DNA of 64,000 nt from contig NZ_JBHRSH010000001.1 in the NCBI RefSeq assembly GCF_042643165.1, positions 744,001 to 808,000 of the forward strand, read 5' to 3'. Below the pieces are notes generated by a model. That model saw only the letters and a list, made by a program, of their open reading frames with translations. It did not search any database and was not told the origin of the DNA. Numbering within the stretch: the first letter of the stretch is position 1; every line of letters begins with the position of its first letter. The DNA is from Hyphococcus aureus. Lineage in GTDB: Bacteria > Pseudomonadota > Alphaproteobacteria > Caulobacterales > Parvularculaceae. The position numbers and the translations under genes were made by a program. Shown one piece after another: positions 1-7,787 of this stretch.

Positions 1-220
1 GATGACCATCACTCTCTTCGCCCTCGCCGGGACGCTCATTCACGCCCATGTGCTTTATTATGTCATGCTGTTGCCGGCGGCCGCGCATTTCGTCTGGCAG
101 TTGAAACATCTCGATATTCACGACAGCAATATCTGCCTCGGCCTGTTCAAATCGAACCGCAATGCGGGGCTTCTCCTGCTGCTCTCGCCGCTTTGTGAAC
201 TCGCCATCCGTTCTCTTTGA
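1..220 (+). CDS. ubiA: 4-hydroxybenzoate polyprenyltransferase, C-terminal fragment
   Basis: Only the last 72 codons lie in the window; the gene runs off the left edge. The tail reads LDI.DS..CL.LFKSNRNAGLLLLL, which matches the end of UbiA (family form LFRSNRDAGLLL). UbiA is an inner-membrane enzyme that joins a polyprenyl chain to 4-hydroxybenzoate in ubiquinone synthesis. Two hydrophobic helices are visible. The family call rests on this short tail alone. Confidence 0.75.
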   Translation, partial: MTITLFALAGTLIHAHVLYYVMLLPAAAHFVWQLKHLDIHDSNICLGLFKSNRNAGLLLLLSPLCELAIRSL

Positions 221-279
221 CCGGCGGAACCGTTACATAGCAGACCTTGTTGACGCTCAAGCCTGCGAGGACTACGCAC

Positions 280-789
280 ATGCCCCGACTGACCCGCCGC
301 CATTTGACTCTTTCCCTTCTGGGCGCGGCTGCAGGCTGCGGCGTGCAAACACAGGATAAAGCAATGGCCAAAAACCCCGATCCGTCTTCCATTCCCGATT
401 ACGACAAATGGCAGCTTTCCAATGCGGAGTGGAAAGAGCGCCTGTCGCCTGAGGCCTATTCGGTGCTTCGCCGCGAGGCGACGGAGCGCGCAGGCACGAG
501 CCCCCTCAACGAAGAAAAGCGCGAGGGAATTTTCGCCTGCGCCGGCTGCGGGTTGGATCTTTTCAAATCCGATACGAAATTCGAGAGCGGCACCGGATGG
601 CCGTCTTTCTGGGACTATATTCCCGGCGCGCTTGGCACCAAGACCGACATCAAGCTGATTGTTCCGCGCACCGAATATCATTGCGCGCGCTGCGGCGGCC
701 ATCAGGGCCATGTCTTCAAGGATGGTCCGGCGCCGACCGGCCTGCGCTATTGCAATAACGGCGTCGCGCTGACCTTCAAGCCCGCCTAG
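280..789 (+). CDS. msrB: Peptide-methionine (R)-S-oxide reductase MsrB, exported form
   Basis: 169 aa. MsrB reduces methionine-R-sulfoxide in proteins. The SelR domain covers about residues 45-167, with two zinc CxxC motifs (CAGC, CARC) and the catalytic cysteine in RYCNNG, where most homologues have RYCINS or RYCVNS. The ATG at 280 has a GAGGA Shine-Dalgarno 8 nt upstream and is preferred to a TTG at 247. The N-terminus carries a twin arginine (TRRHL) and a hydrophobic stretch ending in AAGC, so it may be a Tat-exported lipoprotein; that is inference. A cytoplasmic start at Met 364 (MAKNPDP) is possible. It converges on the next gene, 2 nt away. Confidence 0.93.
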   Translation: MPRLTRRHLTLSLLGAAAGCGVQTQDKAMAKNPDPSSIPDYDKWQLSNAEWKERLSPEAYSVLRREATERAGTSPLNEEKREGIFACAGCGLDLFKSDTKFESGTGWPSFWDYIPGALGTKTDIKLIVPRTEYHCARCGGHQGHVFKDGPAPTGLRYCNNGVALTFKPA

Positions 790-791
790 GT

Positions 792-2333
792 TCATTGCTG
801 TCCCTTTGGGCTCAGCGCTTTCACGCGCGCATTCAACTCCTCGATCAGCACCGCCTGGATCTCCGCCGTCTCCACGAGACGCTGAATCCATTCGCCCGTG
901 GTCAATTGACCGTTGACCGGATCGAACTCCGCTTCGTTCGGCATGGCGCTGAGATGGCGCTTGTCTTTCCAGTGCTGCGCATAGCCATCGAGGGTCAAGG
1001 GATCATAGGGCGTGCCAACGCGCGCAGCGAATTTGCGCATGGGCGCGTGCAGGCGCGGCTCCACCCGCGCCGGGGTTTTTTCGCGCTGGCTGACAAGGCC
1101 GGTTTCCGGGTCTTCGATATCTTCAAAGGTTGCGCGGACATGGCGATCTGGCGCGCGCGCATCCCATTTCGCCTGGTCGATAACGCCGTCGATAAACTGA
1201 TCGAAGACATAGCAACTCAATAGAGCGTTATTGTCATAGACCGCCTCGGCGTTGATCGCGCCTGCGCCCTTGTCGCCGCCGGCCGGGGCGCCCACAAGAA
1301 CACCCCCGCCCTGTATGTCGAGCTTGGCGCCGGGACTGTTGACGCCGACGCCGAAATCGCCGCTGGCGTCGCAAACAAAGCAATCGTCATTGCCGGCGAA
1401 GGAACAGTTTCGCGCCGCCGTATTGTTTCCCACATGAATGTCAAAACGCGCGACGCCGGTGGTGTTCGTCGTGCGAAAGAAACGAAACAAAGCGTTGCTG
1501 GTTCCGTCCTGCGGATCGGGAACGAAATCGATCAGCGCCTGACCGCTGGCTGCGGTTTTCGAAATCACCGCCTGACTGGCGCTTTCATCGGATAGCTGGA
1601 GATGGCTTCCCGCCGTATCCTCAAGTCGCAGCGCCGCATCCGTATCCTGAATATGCAGATGCGCGGCGGGCGCGCCGAGAAGGCCGACATAGCCGTTATC
1701 CTTGTCGATAATCAGCGCTTCGGTCCATGCCGCCCCGTCTGCGCTCACCTTCACATGAAAATCATCATCGCCCGCGAGACCGAATTCTGCACGCCCCGAT
1801 GCGCCTGTCTGAAAAAGCAGGGCGCCGGTATCGCCCGCTGTGTCCTTGTTGATTTTCACCTGACAATCGCCCGAGCCGGGCGTGACGTCATCATGATTGA
1901 ACAGCACGGCGTCCGACTTCACCGCGAGCTTGTTGGTCGCATCGGCTATCGTGTTGACGCCGAACTTCGTCGCTGTTTCCGGTGACCCGCCTGTGATCGC
2001 GCCCCAGGCGGCGCCGTCAAAAGCGACAAATTCATCGTCATCGCTGACCCACAGACGCAAGCCCTCAAACGGCGCAATCCGCGCCCAGGCGCCGTCCTGA
2101 TAGGCGACGAGATCGTGTTCTGCGTAGATGTCCCACGCAGCGCCGCTGGCGCCGGACGGCAAAATATAAGCGTCGCCGTCCGCAGGGGAGCCCGGCTCCG
2201 CCGTTGTCGTCCGCGACAAGACAACGCCCTGCACCAGCGCATCGAGACGCCGGAAGGTTTCATTCACGGTCACATGTTTTTGCGCCTGACTGGGCGCCAC
2301 ATAGGAAAGGGAAAGGCGGGGAGATTGCTCCAT
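792..2333 (-). CDS. DUF2793 tail-fibre-like protein, orphan
   Basis: 513 aa. The N-terminus (PRLSLSYVAPSQAQKHVTVN) is the DUF2793 signature seen in phage and gene-transfer-agent fibre or spike proteins, continuing to about residue 110. The middle is rich in Gly, Asp and Ser with repeated beta-type segments (FGVGVNSPGAKLDIQGGG), typical of trimeric fibres. The last 30 residues form a heptad-like helix. The ATG at 2333 has a GGAG site 7 nt upstream; a TTG at 2357 is in frame but lacks this. No head, tail, portal or lysis genes are nearby. In Rhodobacter-type GTAs some fibre genes lie outside the main cluster, so this could be a dispersed GTA gene or a phage remnant. Confidence 0.8.
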   Translation of the reverse strand: MEQSPRLSLSYVAPSQAQKHVTVNETFRRLDALVQGVVLSRTTTAEPGSPADGDAYILPSGASGAAWDIYAEHDLVAYQDGAWARIAPFEGLRLWVSDDDEFVAFDGAAWGAITGGSPETATKFGVNTIADATNKLAVKSDAVLFNHDDVTPGSGDCQVKINKDTAGDTGALLFQTGASGRAEFGLAGDDDFHVKVSADGAAWTEALIIDKDNGYVGLLGAPAAHLHIQDTDAALRLEDTAGSHLQLSDESASQAVISKTAASGQALIDFVPDPQDGTSNALFRFFRTTNTTGVARFDIHVGNNTAARNCSFAGNDDCFVCDASGDFGVGVNSPGAKLDIQGGGVLVGAPAGGDKGAGAINAEAVYDNNALLSCYVFDQFIDGVIDQAKWDARAPDRHVRATFEDIEDPETGLVSQREKTPARVEPRLHAPMRKFAARVGTPYDPLTLDGYAQHWKDKRHLSAMPNEAEFDPVNGQLTTGEWIQRLVETAEIQAVLIEELNARVKALSPKGQQ

Positions 2334-2544
2334 CAACCGGCTCCGAAAGCTACGCAAAATTCAACTGCGCGCATCTTAAGGCCGCTGGCGAAGTGGTGGA
2401 TAACTATTCACCAACACTGGAAAACATGCCCGAATTCAACAGATATGATGAAATTTCCCGCGCGCCGATCAACTTATTGGGGCGCAAAAATTTGCCCCTG
2501 CGGCGGATCGCTTTATATCCCCGATGAACAGCAAGGAGACGATC

Positions 2545-3414
2545 ATGCAAGACGGCGCACAAACGACCGCAGCGCAAGGCGCTGATAAAAATCTCGACAT
2601 GGCGGTGACTTTCCTCGAAGGGCTCGCGGAAAAAGCGGCCGCCTATTTGCCGAGCGTTGTCGGCGCGCTGATTGTGCTGATTGTCGGCCTCTGGGTTGCG
2701 GGCCGGGTCAAAAAGCTTGTCGCCGCAGGCCTCGGACGGTCCGGCAGGATCGACGAAACGCTCAAAGGCTTTTTATCTTCGTTGGTGCATTACGGGCTGA
2801 TCGCGCTGGTCCTGATCACGACGCTGGGCATTTTCGGCGTGCCGACCACAAGTTTCGCCGCCATCATCGGCGCCGCCGGCCTCGCTATCGGTCTGGCGCT
2901 TCAGGGAACGCTCGGTCACGTCGCGTCAGGTGTGATGATGCTCGGTTTCCGCCCCTTCGATGTCGGCGACTATGTGGAGGCCGCAGGCGTCGCCGGGTCT
3001 GTCAAACATATTGGCCTGTTCACCACTGAACTGGCGACCCCCGACAACAAGAAAATCATCGTTCCCAATGGAAAGATCTTCGATGACGTCATCACGAATT
3101 ACTCGGGATACGCCACGCGCCGCATCGATCTCATCTTCGGCATCTCCTATGCGGACGACATTGACAAGGCGATGACGCTGATCAAATCGGAAGTCGAGAA
3201 AGACAGCCGCGTTCACGCCGATCCGGAACCGGTGTTCGAAGTCGACAGCCTCGGCGATTCTTCCGTCAATATTCTCTGCCGCGTATGGATGGACCGCGCC
3301 GATTATTTCGGTGTGAAATGGGCGCTGACAAAGGCCGTGAAACAGCGCTTTGACGCTGACGGCGTCTCTATCCCCTTCCCTTGCCGCTCCGTTTATATGG
3401 AAAACGCGGCCTAG
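2545..3414 (+). CDS. mscS: MscS-family small-conductance mechanosensitive channel
   Basis: 289 aa, close to the 286 aa of E. coli MscS. It has an N-terminal hydrophobic region with about three helices (residues 30-130), the pore-lining Gly/Ala-rich TM3 (FAAIIGAAGLAIGLALQGTL) followed by GHVASGVMML, and the beta domain (FDVGDYVEAAGVAGSVKHIG, then NGKIFDDVITNYS). It opens under membrane tension to release solutes during hypo-osmotic shock. The ATG at 2545 has an AAGGAG site 6 nt upstream and is preferred to the ATG at 2524. The window also encodes MscL. Confidence 0.95.
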   Translation: MQDGAQTTAAQGADKNLDMAVTFLEGLAEKAAAYLPSVVGALIVLIVGLWVAGRVKKLVAAGLGRSGRIDETLKGFLSSLVHYGLIALVLITTLGIFGVPTTSFAAIIGAAGLAIGLALQGTLGHVASGVMMLGFRPFDVGDYVEAAGVAGSVKHIGLFTTELATPDNKKIIVPNGKIFDDVITNYSGYATRRIDLIFGISYADDIDKAMTLIKSEVEKDSRVHADPEPVFEVDSLGDSSVNILCRVWMDRADYFGVKWALTKAVKQRFDADGVSIPFPCRSVYMENAA

Positions 3415-3436
3415 CGCCGGGCGCGCTTTAACGCAG

Positions 3437-3476
3437 CTGATCATCAGACTTTTCCTGTGAAATTCCTGATGATCAG
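3437..3476. repeat. 11-bp inverted repeat downstream of mscS
   Basis: CTGATCATCAG (3437-3447) and CTGATGATCAG (3466-3476) are exact reverse complements around an 18-nt loop. No T-run follows, so it is not a classical intrinsic terminator. It may be an mRNA 3' hairpin or a protein site. It lies in the 303-base gene-free stretch 3415-3717, which otherwise holds only the repeats listed next. Confidence 0.6.
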
Positions 3477-3577
3477 GCGCTTATCCCGCATAACAGAACA
3501 TTTTTCACCATGCAGAAATCCGGCTTGTCAAGCCGGTTTATTCTTGCGCAATTTTCAGAAAATGTTTTGCATGCCGC

Positions 3578-3618
3578 AAATTCCTGATGAAATTCCGTAT
3601 ACGGTTTGAATTGGAATT
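3578..3618. promoter_or_regulatory. Repeat-rich upstream region of the collagen-like gene
   Basis: AAATTCCTGATGA at 3578-3590 is a direct copy of the same 13 bases at 3460-3472. It is followed by the perfect palindrome CCGTATACGG (3595-3604), flanked by AATTCC (3591-3596) and GGAATT (3613-3618), which are reverse complements. This cluster lies about 100-140 bases before the collagen-like gene and could hold an operator. The repeats are seen directly; the regulatory role is inference. Confidence 0.4.
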
Positions 3619-3717
3619 AACACGAATGCCGTACGCTCCCGGAACATGATTCAATCAGACCTTGTGCGGCGAACGCCTTTCAGGGTCAAAAAAGCAAGGC
3701 CGCAAGGGAGCATCTGA

Positions 3718-4545
3718 ATGTCACGTAGCCATCCTCTTTCACTTAAACGCGCGCTTGCGCTTTCATGCGCTTGCGCGTTTGCTGTATCCGCATGCAGTTC
3801 GCATGGCACGACGCGCGTTTCGACCCTCGGTCAGACAAGCAGCATTGAAAAAGCAGGGCCGCAAGGCCCTCAAGGTCAGCAAGGACCGGCGGGAGCCCAA
3901 GGTCCGGCCGGCGCCGATGGCGCAGACGGCGGCATCAATATCGGTGAGACTGACCCCATGATCATCGCCGGCACCTCGCGAAATCTCCTCCGTGGAATAT
4001 CGCCCGAAGCCGATGAAATCACCGGAACGATAATTGGTGTTGCGGACGAGACTGGTCAGACCTTGTTACAGACCGACACCGGAGACCTTTATTCTCTCGT
4101 TGACGCCAATGCGGTGCTCGGCGACGTCATCACCGCATCGCTGACGGACGCCACCCTTCTGGGGAATGGAGACTCGCTCCTCGGCGTCAGCCTTCTTGCG
4201 GGCGAACAGCAGGGTGGAGACGCGGTAACCCTGGGCATAGGTTCTGGCGGCGAGCTCCTTACCTTTGACCAGACTGTAACATCTGACCCTGAAGGCGTTC
4301 TCAGCGGCGCGTTGGCGTCGACGACCGGCGTAACCGAAGTCCTGCCCGTCGGCGGCCTCGGTGGTGATGTGGTCGGCGATCTTACAGGCGACCTTACGGG
4401 CGATATTGGCGGCGGCCTGACCGGCGATATCACGGGCGACCTCACCGATACTGTTGGCGGCATACTCGATGACCCGACAGGAACGCTGGAAGACACCGTC
4501 GATACTGGCGGCAGTCTGGTTGGCGGCCTTCTCGGCAACAACTAA
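3718..4545 (+). CDS. Collagen-like lipoprotein
   Basis: 275 aa. A signal peptide ends in a lipobox (VSAC, Cys26). Residues 47-70 are eight collagen-type Gly-X-Y triplets (GPQGPQGQQGPAG...), which can form a short triple helix. Residues 75-210 have no family I recognise. The C-terminus is a low-complexity Gly-Asp-Leu-Thr repeat (VGDLTGDLTGDIGG..) that resembles the Asp/Gly-rich tails of secreted surface proteins. Only 65 nt separate it from the TpsB-type transporter downstream, on the same strand, so the two probably form one unit, with this protein the likely surface-exposed partner. The role is unknown; adhesion or matrix formation is a guess. Confidence 0.8.
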   Translation: MSRSHPLSLKRALALSCACAFAVSACSSHGTTRVSTLGQTSSIEKAGPQGPQGQQGPAGAQGPAGADGADGGINIGETDPMIIAGTSRNLLRGISPEADEITGTIIGVADETGQTLLQTDTGDLYSLVDANAVLGDVITASLTDATLLGNGDSLLGVSLLAGEQQGGDAVTLGIGSGGELLTFDQTVTSDPEGVLSGALASTTGVTEVLPVGGLGGDVVGDLTGDLTGDIGGGLTGDITGDLTDTVGGILDDPTGTLEDTVDTGGSLVGGLLGNN

Positions 4546-4556
4546 CACACATTTTT

Positions 4557-4585
4557 GAAGGGGCCGCGCCGCGCGCCGCCCCTTC
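4557..4585 (+). terminator. GC-rich hairpin between the two secretion genes
   Basis: GAAGGGGC (4557-4564) pairs exactly with GCCCCTTC (4578-4585) across a 13-nt GC-rich loop. A T-run precedes rather than follows the stem on this strand, so it is probably a partial attenuator or 3' stabilising hairpin that lowers expression of the transporter relative to the lipoprotein. Confidence 0.4.
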
Positions 4586-4610
4586 CCGCCTTTGCTGTCT
4601 TGGGGTTTTC

Positions 4611-6224
4611 ATGTTTTCTCCCGCCCTCCGTTCACGGATGATGGTGCGCGCATGCGCGCTCCTTCTGTCGCTCTTCCTTGTCGTTTCACTGTCCTCCCCG
4701 GCAGCGCGCGGTGAGGAAGAGCGCTTGCGGCCGGGCGATGTGGAAAAACCTGCTCAGGAAGTCCGCAGCGACGCAGAGCCTTTCGAACCCTTCCTCATTC
4801 GCGGCGTCAGCTTTGAAGGCACCGAGGTTCCCGAGGCCGTCGCCAACGCCGCAAGACCCTTTATCGGCGGGACGGCGACAAAAGAGGTTCTCTCGAAAAT
4901 GGCCGCCGATATGAGCGCGGCCTATAAAGACGCAGGCATCGCGTTCTTTACTGTCATCATTCCGAACCAGTCCTTCGAGAACGGCGTCATCCGCGTGCGC
5001 GCCGCCGAGGGCCGCGTCGCCAACGTCAATTTCTCGGGCGAAACCGATGGCCGCAATCACTATATGGTCACCGCCTACGCCGAGCGGTTGAAGCGCGATA
5101 CGCCGACGCGGCAGGCGACGCTGGAACGCACAGTCTCGCTCACCCGCGACATACCCGGCCTGAAAATCGAACCTGTCATCCGCTATGGCGCCGAACCGGG
5201 GACGATCGATATCGACATGAAGCTGGATTACCAGAAGCCGACTCTGACAGCCGGCTTCTCCAACCGCACCACGCGGCTTGTGCGCGACGGACAACTATCG
5301 GCCCTCGGCAAAGCTTACCGCCTGTTGCGCGACGGCGATCTGACCACCATGCGCCTCGCCGCATCGGTGAATTTCAAGGACTCGCTTCAGGCGGGCCTTT
5401 CTCATTCGACACCCATCGGCACATCCGGCCTGCGCGCCGAGGCGAGCGCGACGATTGTGCGCTCGCGCCCCGCAACGACCGTGATTGAAGGCGATGCGCA
5501 GATTTACAACCTGGCGCTCACCATGCCGGTGATCCGCTCCTACAAACGCAATCTTGTAACGCGTGCGTCTCTCGATGCGGTGAACAGCGACAACGCCGCC
5601 TTCGGATCGCTGATCGCCACCGAACAGACGCGGGCGGCGCGTGTGATTGCAAGCTATAGCGACAATCATGAGCGCACTGGCCTGCGCCTCAAAGGCGAAG
5701 TGGCCCAAGGCTTCGCGGCGCTTGGCGCCGATGTTTCTCCCATGATTGGAGAAGAGCAATACACCAAGGCAGAAATCGAGGCGGGATTGACCCGCCGCAT
5801 CGGCGAGCGCGGGTTCCTGCGCCTTTCCGGCGGGGCGCAATGGACCGACGATCTGTTGCCCGCCAATGAGCGCTTTTCCATCGGCGGCGCGCCATGGGGC
5901 CGCGCCTTTGAAACGGCGTTGTTGAACGCCGATCGCGGTTTCGGGATCTCCGCCGAAAACGCCTGGCGCCCGATCAGCGGCGGCGACTTCTCAAAAAGCG
6001 AAATCTACATTTTCACCGACTATGCGTCAGGCGACATCTTCTCGCGCTTCACGGACGCTACGGCGAGTTTCGATCTCGGCTCCTTTGGCGCTGGCTTGCG
6101 CGCCGCCTATGAGGATAAAGGCGTTCTGGAGATCGAACTGGCGCGACCGCTCGACCAGCCGGTCCCTGGTTTCGATCAGGACTGGCGGCTCTCAATCGGC
6201 TGGCGCTTTGAATGGCGGCCCTGA
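4611..6224 (+). CDS. ShlB/FhaC/HecB-type two-partner secretion transporter (TpsB)
   Basis: 537 aa. It has a signal peptide (residues 1-35), a POTRA-2 domain at about 60-138 (ending IRVRAAEGRVANVNFSG), a second POTRA-like segment to about 205, then a beta-barrel that ends in an aromatic C-terminus (WRFEWRP) as outer-membrane proteins do. TpsB proteins export a partner TpsA through the outer membrane after POTRA recognition. The loop-6 region reads FSIGGAPWGRAF (422-433) instead of the usual VRGY/F. No TpsA with a TPS domain is present; the neighbour upstream is the collagen-like lipoprotein. Family assignment is firm; the substrate is inferred from position. Confidence 0.88.
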   Translation: MFSPALRSRMMVRACALLLSLFLVVSLSSPAARGEEERLRPGDVEKPAQEVRSDAEPFEPFLIRGVSFEGTEVPEAVANAARPFIGGTATKEVLSKMAADMSAAYKDAGIAFFTVIIPNQSFENGVIRVRAAEGRVANVNFSGETDGRNHYMVTAYAERLKRDTPTRQATLERTVSLTRDIPGLKIEPVIRYGAEPGTIDIDMKLDYQKPTLTAGFSNRTTRLVRDGQLSALGKAYRLLRDGDLTTMRLAASVNFKDSLQAGLSHSTPIGTSGLRAEASATIVRSRPATTVIEGDAQIYNLALTMPVIRSYKRNLVTRASLDAVNSDNAAFGSLIATEQTRAARVIASYSDNHERTGLRLKGEVAQGFAALGADVSPMIGEEQYTKAEIEAGLTRRIGERGFLRLSGGAQWTDDLLPANERFSIGGAPWGRAFETALLNADRGFGISAENAWRPISGGDFSKSEIYIFTDYASGDIFSRFTDATASFDLGSFGAGLRAAYEDKGVLEIELARPLDQPVPGFDQDWRLSIGWRFEWRP

Positions 6225-6308
6225 CGCCGCGGCTGACAAGTTGATTGAACATGGCGCCATTCACGCCTAAATTCGCTACAGACAGTATGCAGGCAGCGGA
6301 AAGCAGCG

Positions 6309-6593
6309 ATGAGCGAACCTTCCTTCAAAGACCGGATAACTGGCGGCGGCGCCGGAAGAACGGCGATCAAACTCATCATCGCGTCGATCATTGTCGGCGC
6401 GGTCTTTTCAGTTTTGGGCATTGGGGTCGCAGAATTCTGGCGCGGGATCTTTCACAATGTGAAGGATTTCATCGGGATGCTGGGAGAAAATGTCGGCGAG
6501 GTGGTTCTGACGTTGCTCACCTATCTCGTCATCGGCGCCGGGATCGTCATTCCGATCTGGCTGATCTCGCGGCTGTTGTCGTCGAAGAAATAA
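6309..6593 (+). CDS. Small two-helix inner-membrane protein, DUF6460-like
   Basis: 94 aa. It has two hydrophobic helices at about 17-40 and 66-89 and a short basic tail (RLLSSKK). The pattern GGG.....A.KLIIASIIVGAVFSVLGI resembles the DUF6460 family of alphaproteobacterial membrane proteins. Function is unknown. It ends 3 nt before the convergent regulator gene and follows the TpsB gene by 84 nt. Confidence 0.65.
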   Translation: MSEPSFKDRITGGGAGRTAIKLIIASIIVGAVFSVLGIGVAEFWRGIFHNVKDFIGMLGENVGEVVLTLLTYLVIGAGIVIPIWLISRLLSSKK

Positions 6594-6596
6594 CGA

Positions 6597-6914
6597 TTAC
6601 TCCGCCGCTTTCGGGCGCAGCAAATCTTCCATACGGGCGATATAGGCGATCCACGCCTCTCGTCCCTTTTTGGTAAAGCGCACCGTGGTTTGCGGACGCC
6701 GGCCGCGAAAGCCCTTTTCGACCTTCACATAACCGGCGTCTTCGAGCTTTCTAAGGTGTACGGACAGATTTCCGTCGGTGCCGCCAACCCGCGCTTTCAG
6801 TTCATTGAAATCCGCCGCGCCCGCGCCCGACAAAAACGCCATGACGGAAAGGCGCACCCGCCCGTGGATGATGTCGTCGATCTCGCGATAATCAAAGTCG
6901 GGGTCGCCATTCAT
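6597..6914 (-). CDS. Winged-helix transcriptional regulator (HTH_34 type)
   Basis: 105 aa. One winged-helix domain fills the protein: IHGRVRLSVMAFLSG, then FNELKARVGGTDGNLSVHLRKLEDAGYV as recognition helix, then the wing (KGFRGRRPQTTVRFTKKG). It belongs to the MarR/ArsR-like PF13601 group, which usually lacks a sensor domain. Its start codon lies 3 nt after the stop of the membrane gene upstream, so the two are translationally linked. A palindrome before that membrane gene is a plausible site for autoregulation. Confidence 0.88.
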   Translation of the reverse strand: MNGDPDFDYREIDDIIHGRVRLSVMAFLSGAGAADFNELKARVGGTDGNLSVHLRKLEDAGYVKVEKGFRGRRPQTTVRFTKKGREAWIAYIARMEDLLRPKAAE

Positions 6915-6917
6915 AGA

Positions 6918-7580
6918 TCAGACAATGTCTTTCGGTTCCTGGCGCATCAATAAAAGTCCCGGCAGACCCGCGCACAGAAAACAACCCGCCGCGCCCAAGA
7001 GAAACTGATAGTTGCTCGTCATAAGAAAAAGCGCGGCGACTGAAAAGCCCCAGGATAGCAAGGCAAATCCTTTGAGCCAGGACAGCCGCGCCGCCGTTGC
7101 GGTTGCGTAAAATGCGACGCCGTAAACGCCAAACGATATAGGAAACATCAGGCTGAACAGAAAATAGCGCGGCACGCCGTACTGGGTGAAATCGTCATGG
7201 ACAATCATCAGCCCCACCCAAAAGGCCGTCACAAAAATCCCGACGGAAAACCAGACTGCTTGCGCCGTGCGATTGCCCATGGTCAGGGCGCCGGGCTTTG
7301 GCCCCGTGATGCGCCTCATCAACAGGCACGCACACCAGCCAATCAGTCCGGCGACAATCCAGGGCGCAATCACCGGAACGCCGCGGATCGGCGCGACGCC
7401 GGTCAGGATCAAATAGGCGCAAAGCGAAGCCGCGGCCATCAGCCCGCCCCAGATTACATAATAAACGCCGCCCACCAGCGGCGCGTCGCGCCCCTCTTCG
7501 GCGAGGCTGCGCACATAGGCGAGATCGCTCGCCAGCGCCGATCCGCCCGGTTTCAGATAGTCCTCGTCGCTGGTGCTCAT
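6918..7580 (-). CDS. Multi-pass membrane protein paired with the winged-helix regulator
   Basis: 220 aa. The ATG at 7580 has a GGAGG site 5 nt upstream. After a polar N-terminus (1-35) there are about six hydrophobic segments between residues 36 and 215. I do not recognise a catalytic motif. Similar membrane proteins often sit next to HTH_34 regulators. The pair is likely one operon in which the small regulator controls membrane-protein expression; the signal and transported or sensed compound are unknown. Confidence 0.75.
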   Translation of the reverse strand: MSTSDEDYLKPGGSALASDLAYVRSLAEEGRDAPLVGGVYYVIWGGLMAAASLCAYLILTGVAPIRGVPVIAPWIVAGLIGWCACLLMRRITGPKPGALTMGNRTAQAVWFSVGIFVTAFWVGLMIVHDDFTQYGVPRYFLFSLMFPISFGVYGVAFYATATAARLSWLKGFALLSWGFSVAALFLMTSNYQFLLGAAGCFLCAGLPGLLLMRQEPKDIV

Positions 7581-7599
7581 GGCCGCCTCCCTCATCTTC

Positions 7600-7616
7600 A
7601 CTTTACAAAATAAAGT
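7600..7616. promoter_or_regulatory. Palindromic candidate operator before the regulator operon
   Basis: ACTTTA-CAAAA-TAAAGT is a perfect 6+6 inverted repeat with a 5-bp spacer, 20 bases upstream of the membrane gene's start codon and inside an AT-rich patch. Its size suits a dimeric winged-helix protein. The sequence symmetry is seen; binding by the downstream regulator is inferred. Confidence 0.5.
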
Positions 7617-7787
7617 TCTTTTGTTTATTTTCAAGCCCCCAAGGTTCGCAAAAGCACATGACCTGAGAAAAAGTCGAAAGCAATTAAGCGACGAGACGCA
7701 CAGACGGGGCGATAAACCGGATTGACCCAGAACAACGCCGCAGGTCTGATTTTCTTTCGCCGGAAAGTTCCGCAATCGGGTTCCGCC

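Noticed and set aside
2390..2412. A DnaA-box-like TTATCCACC near 2394
   Set aside because: Single copy with one mismatch from TTATNCACA, and no AT-rich unwinding element or origin gene nearby; not an origin.
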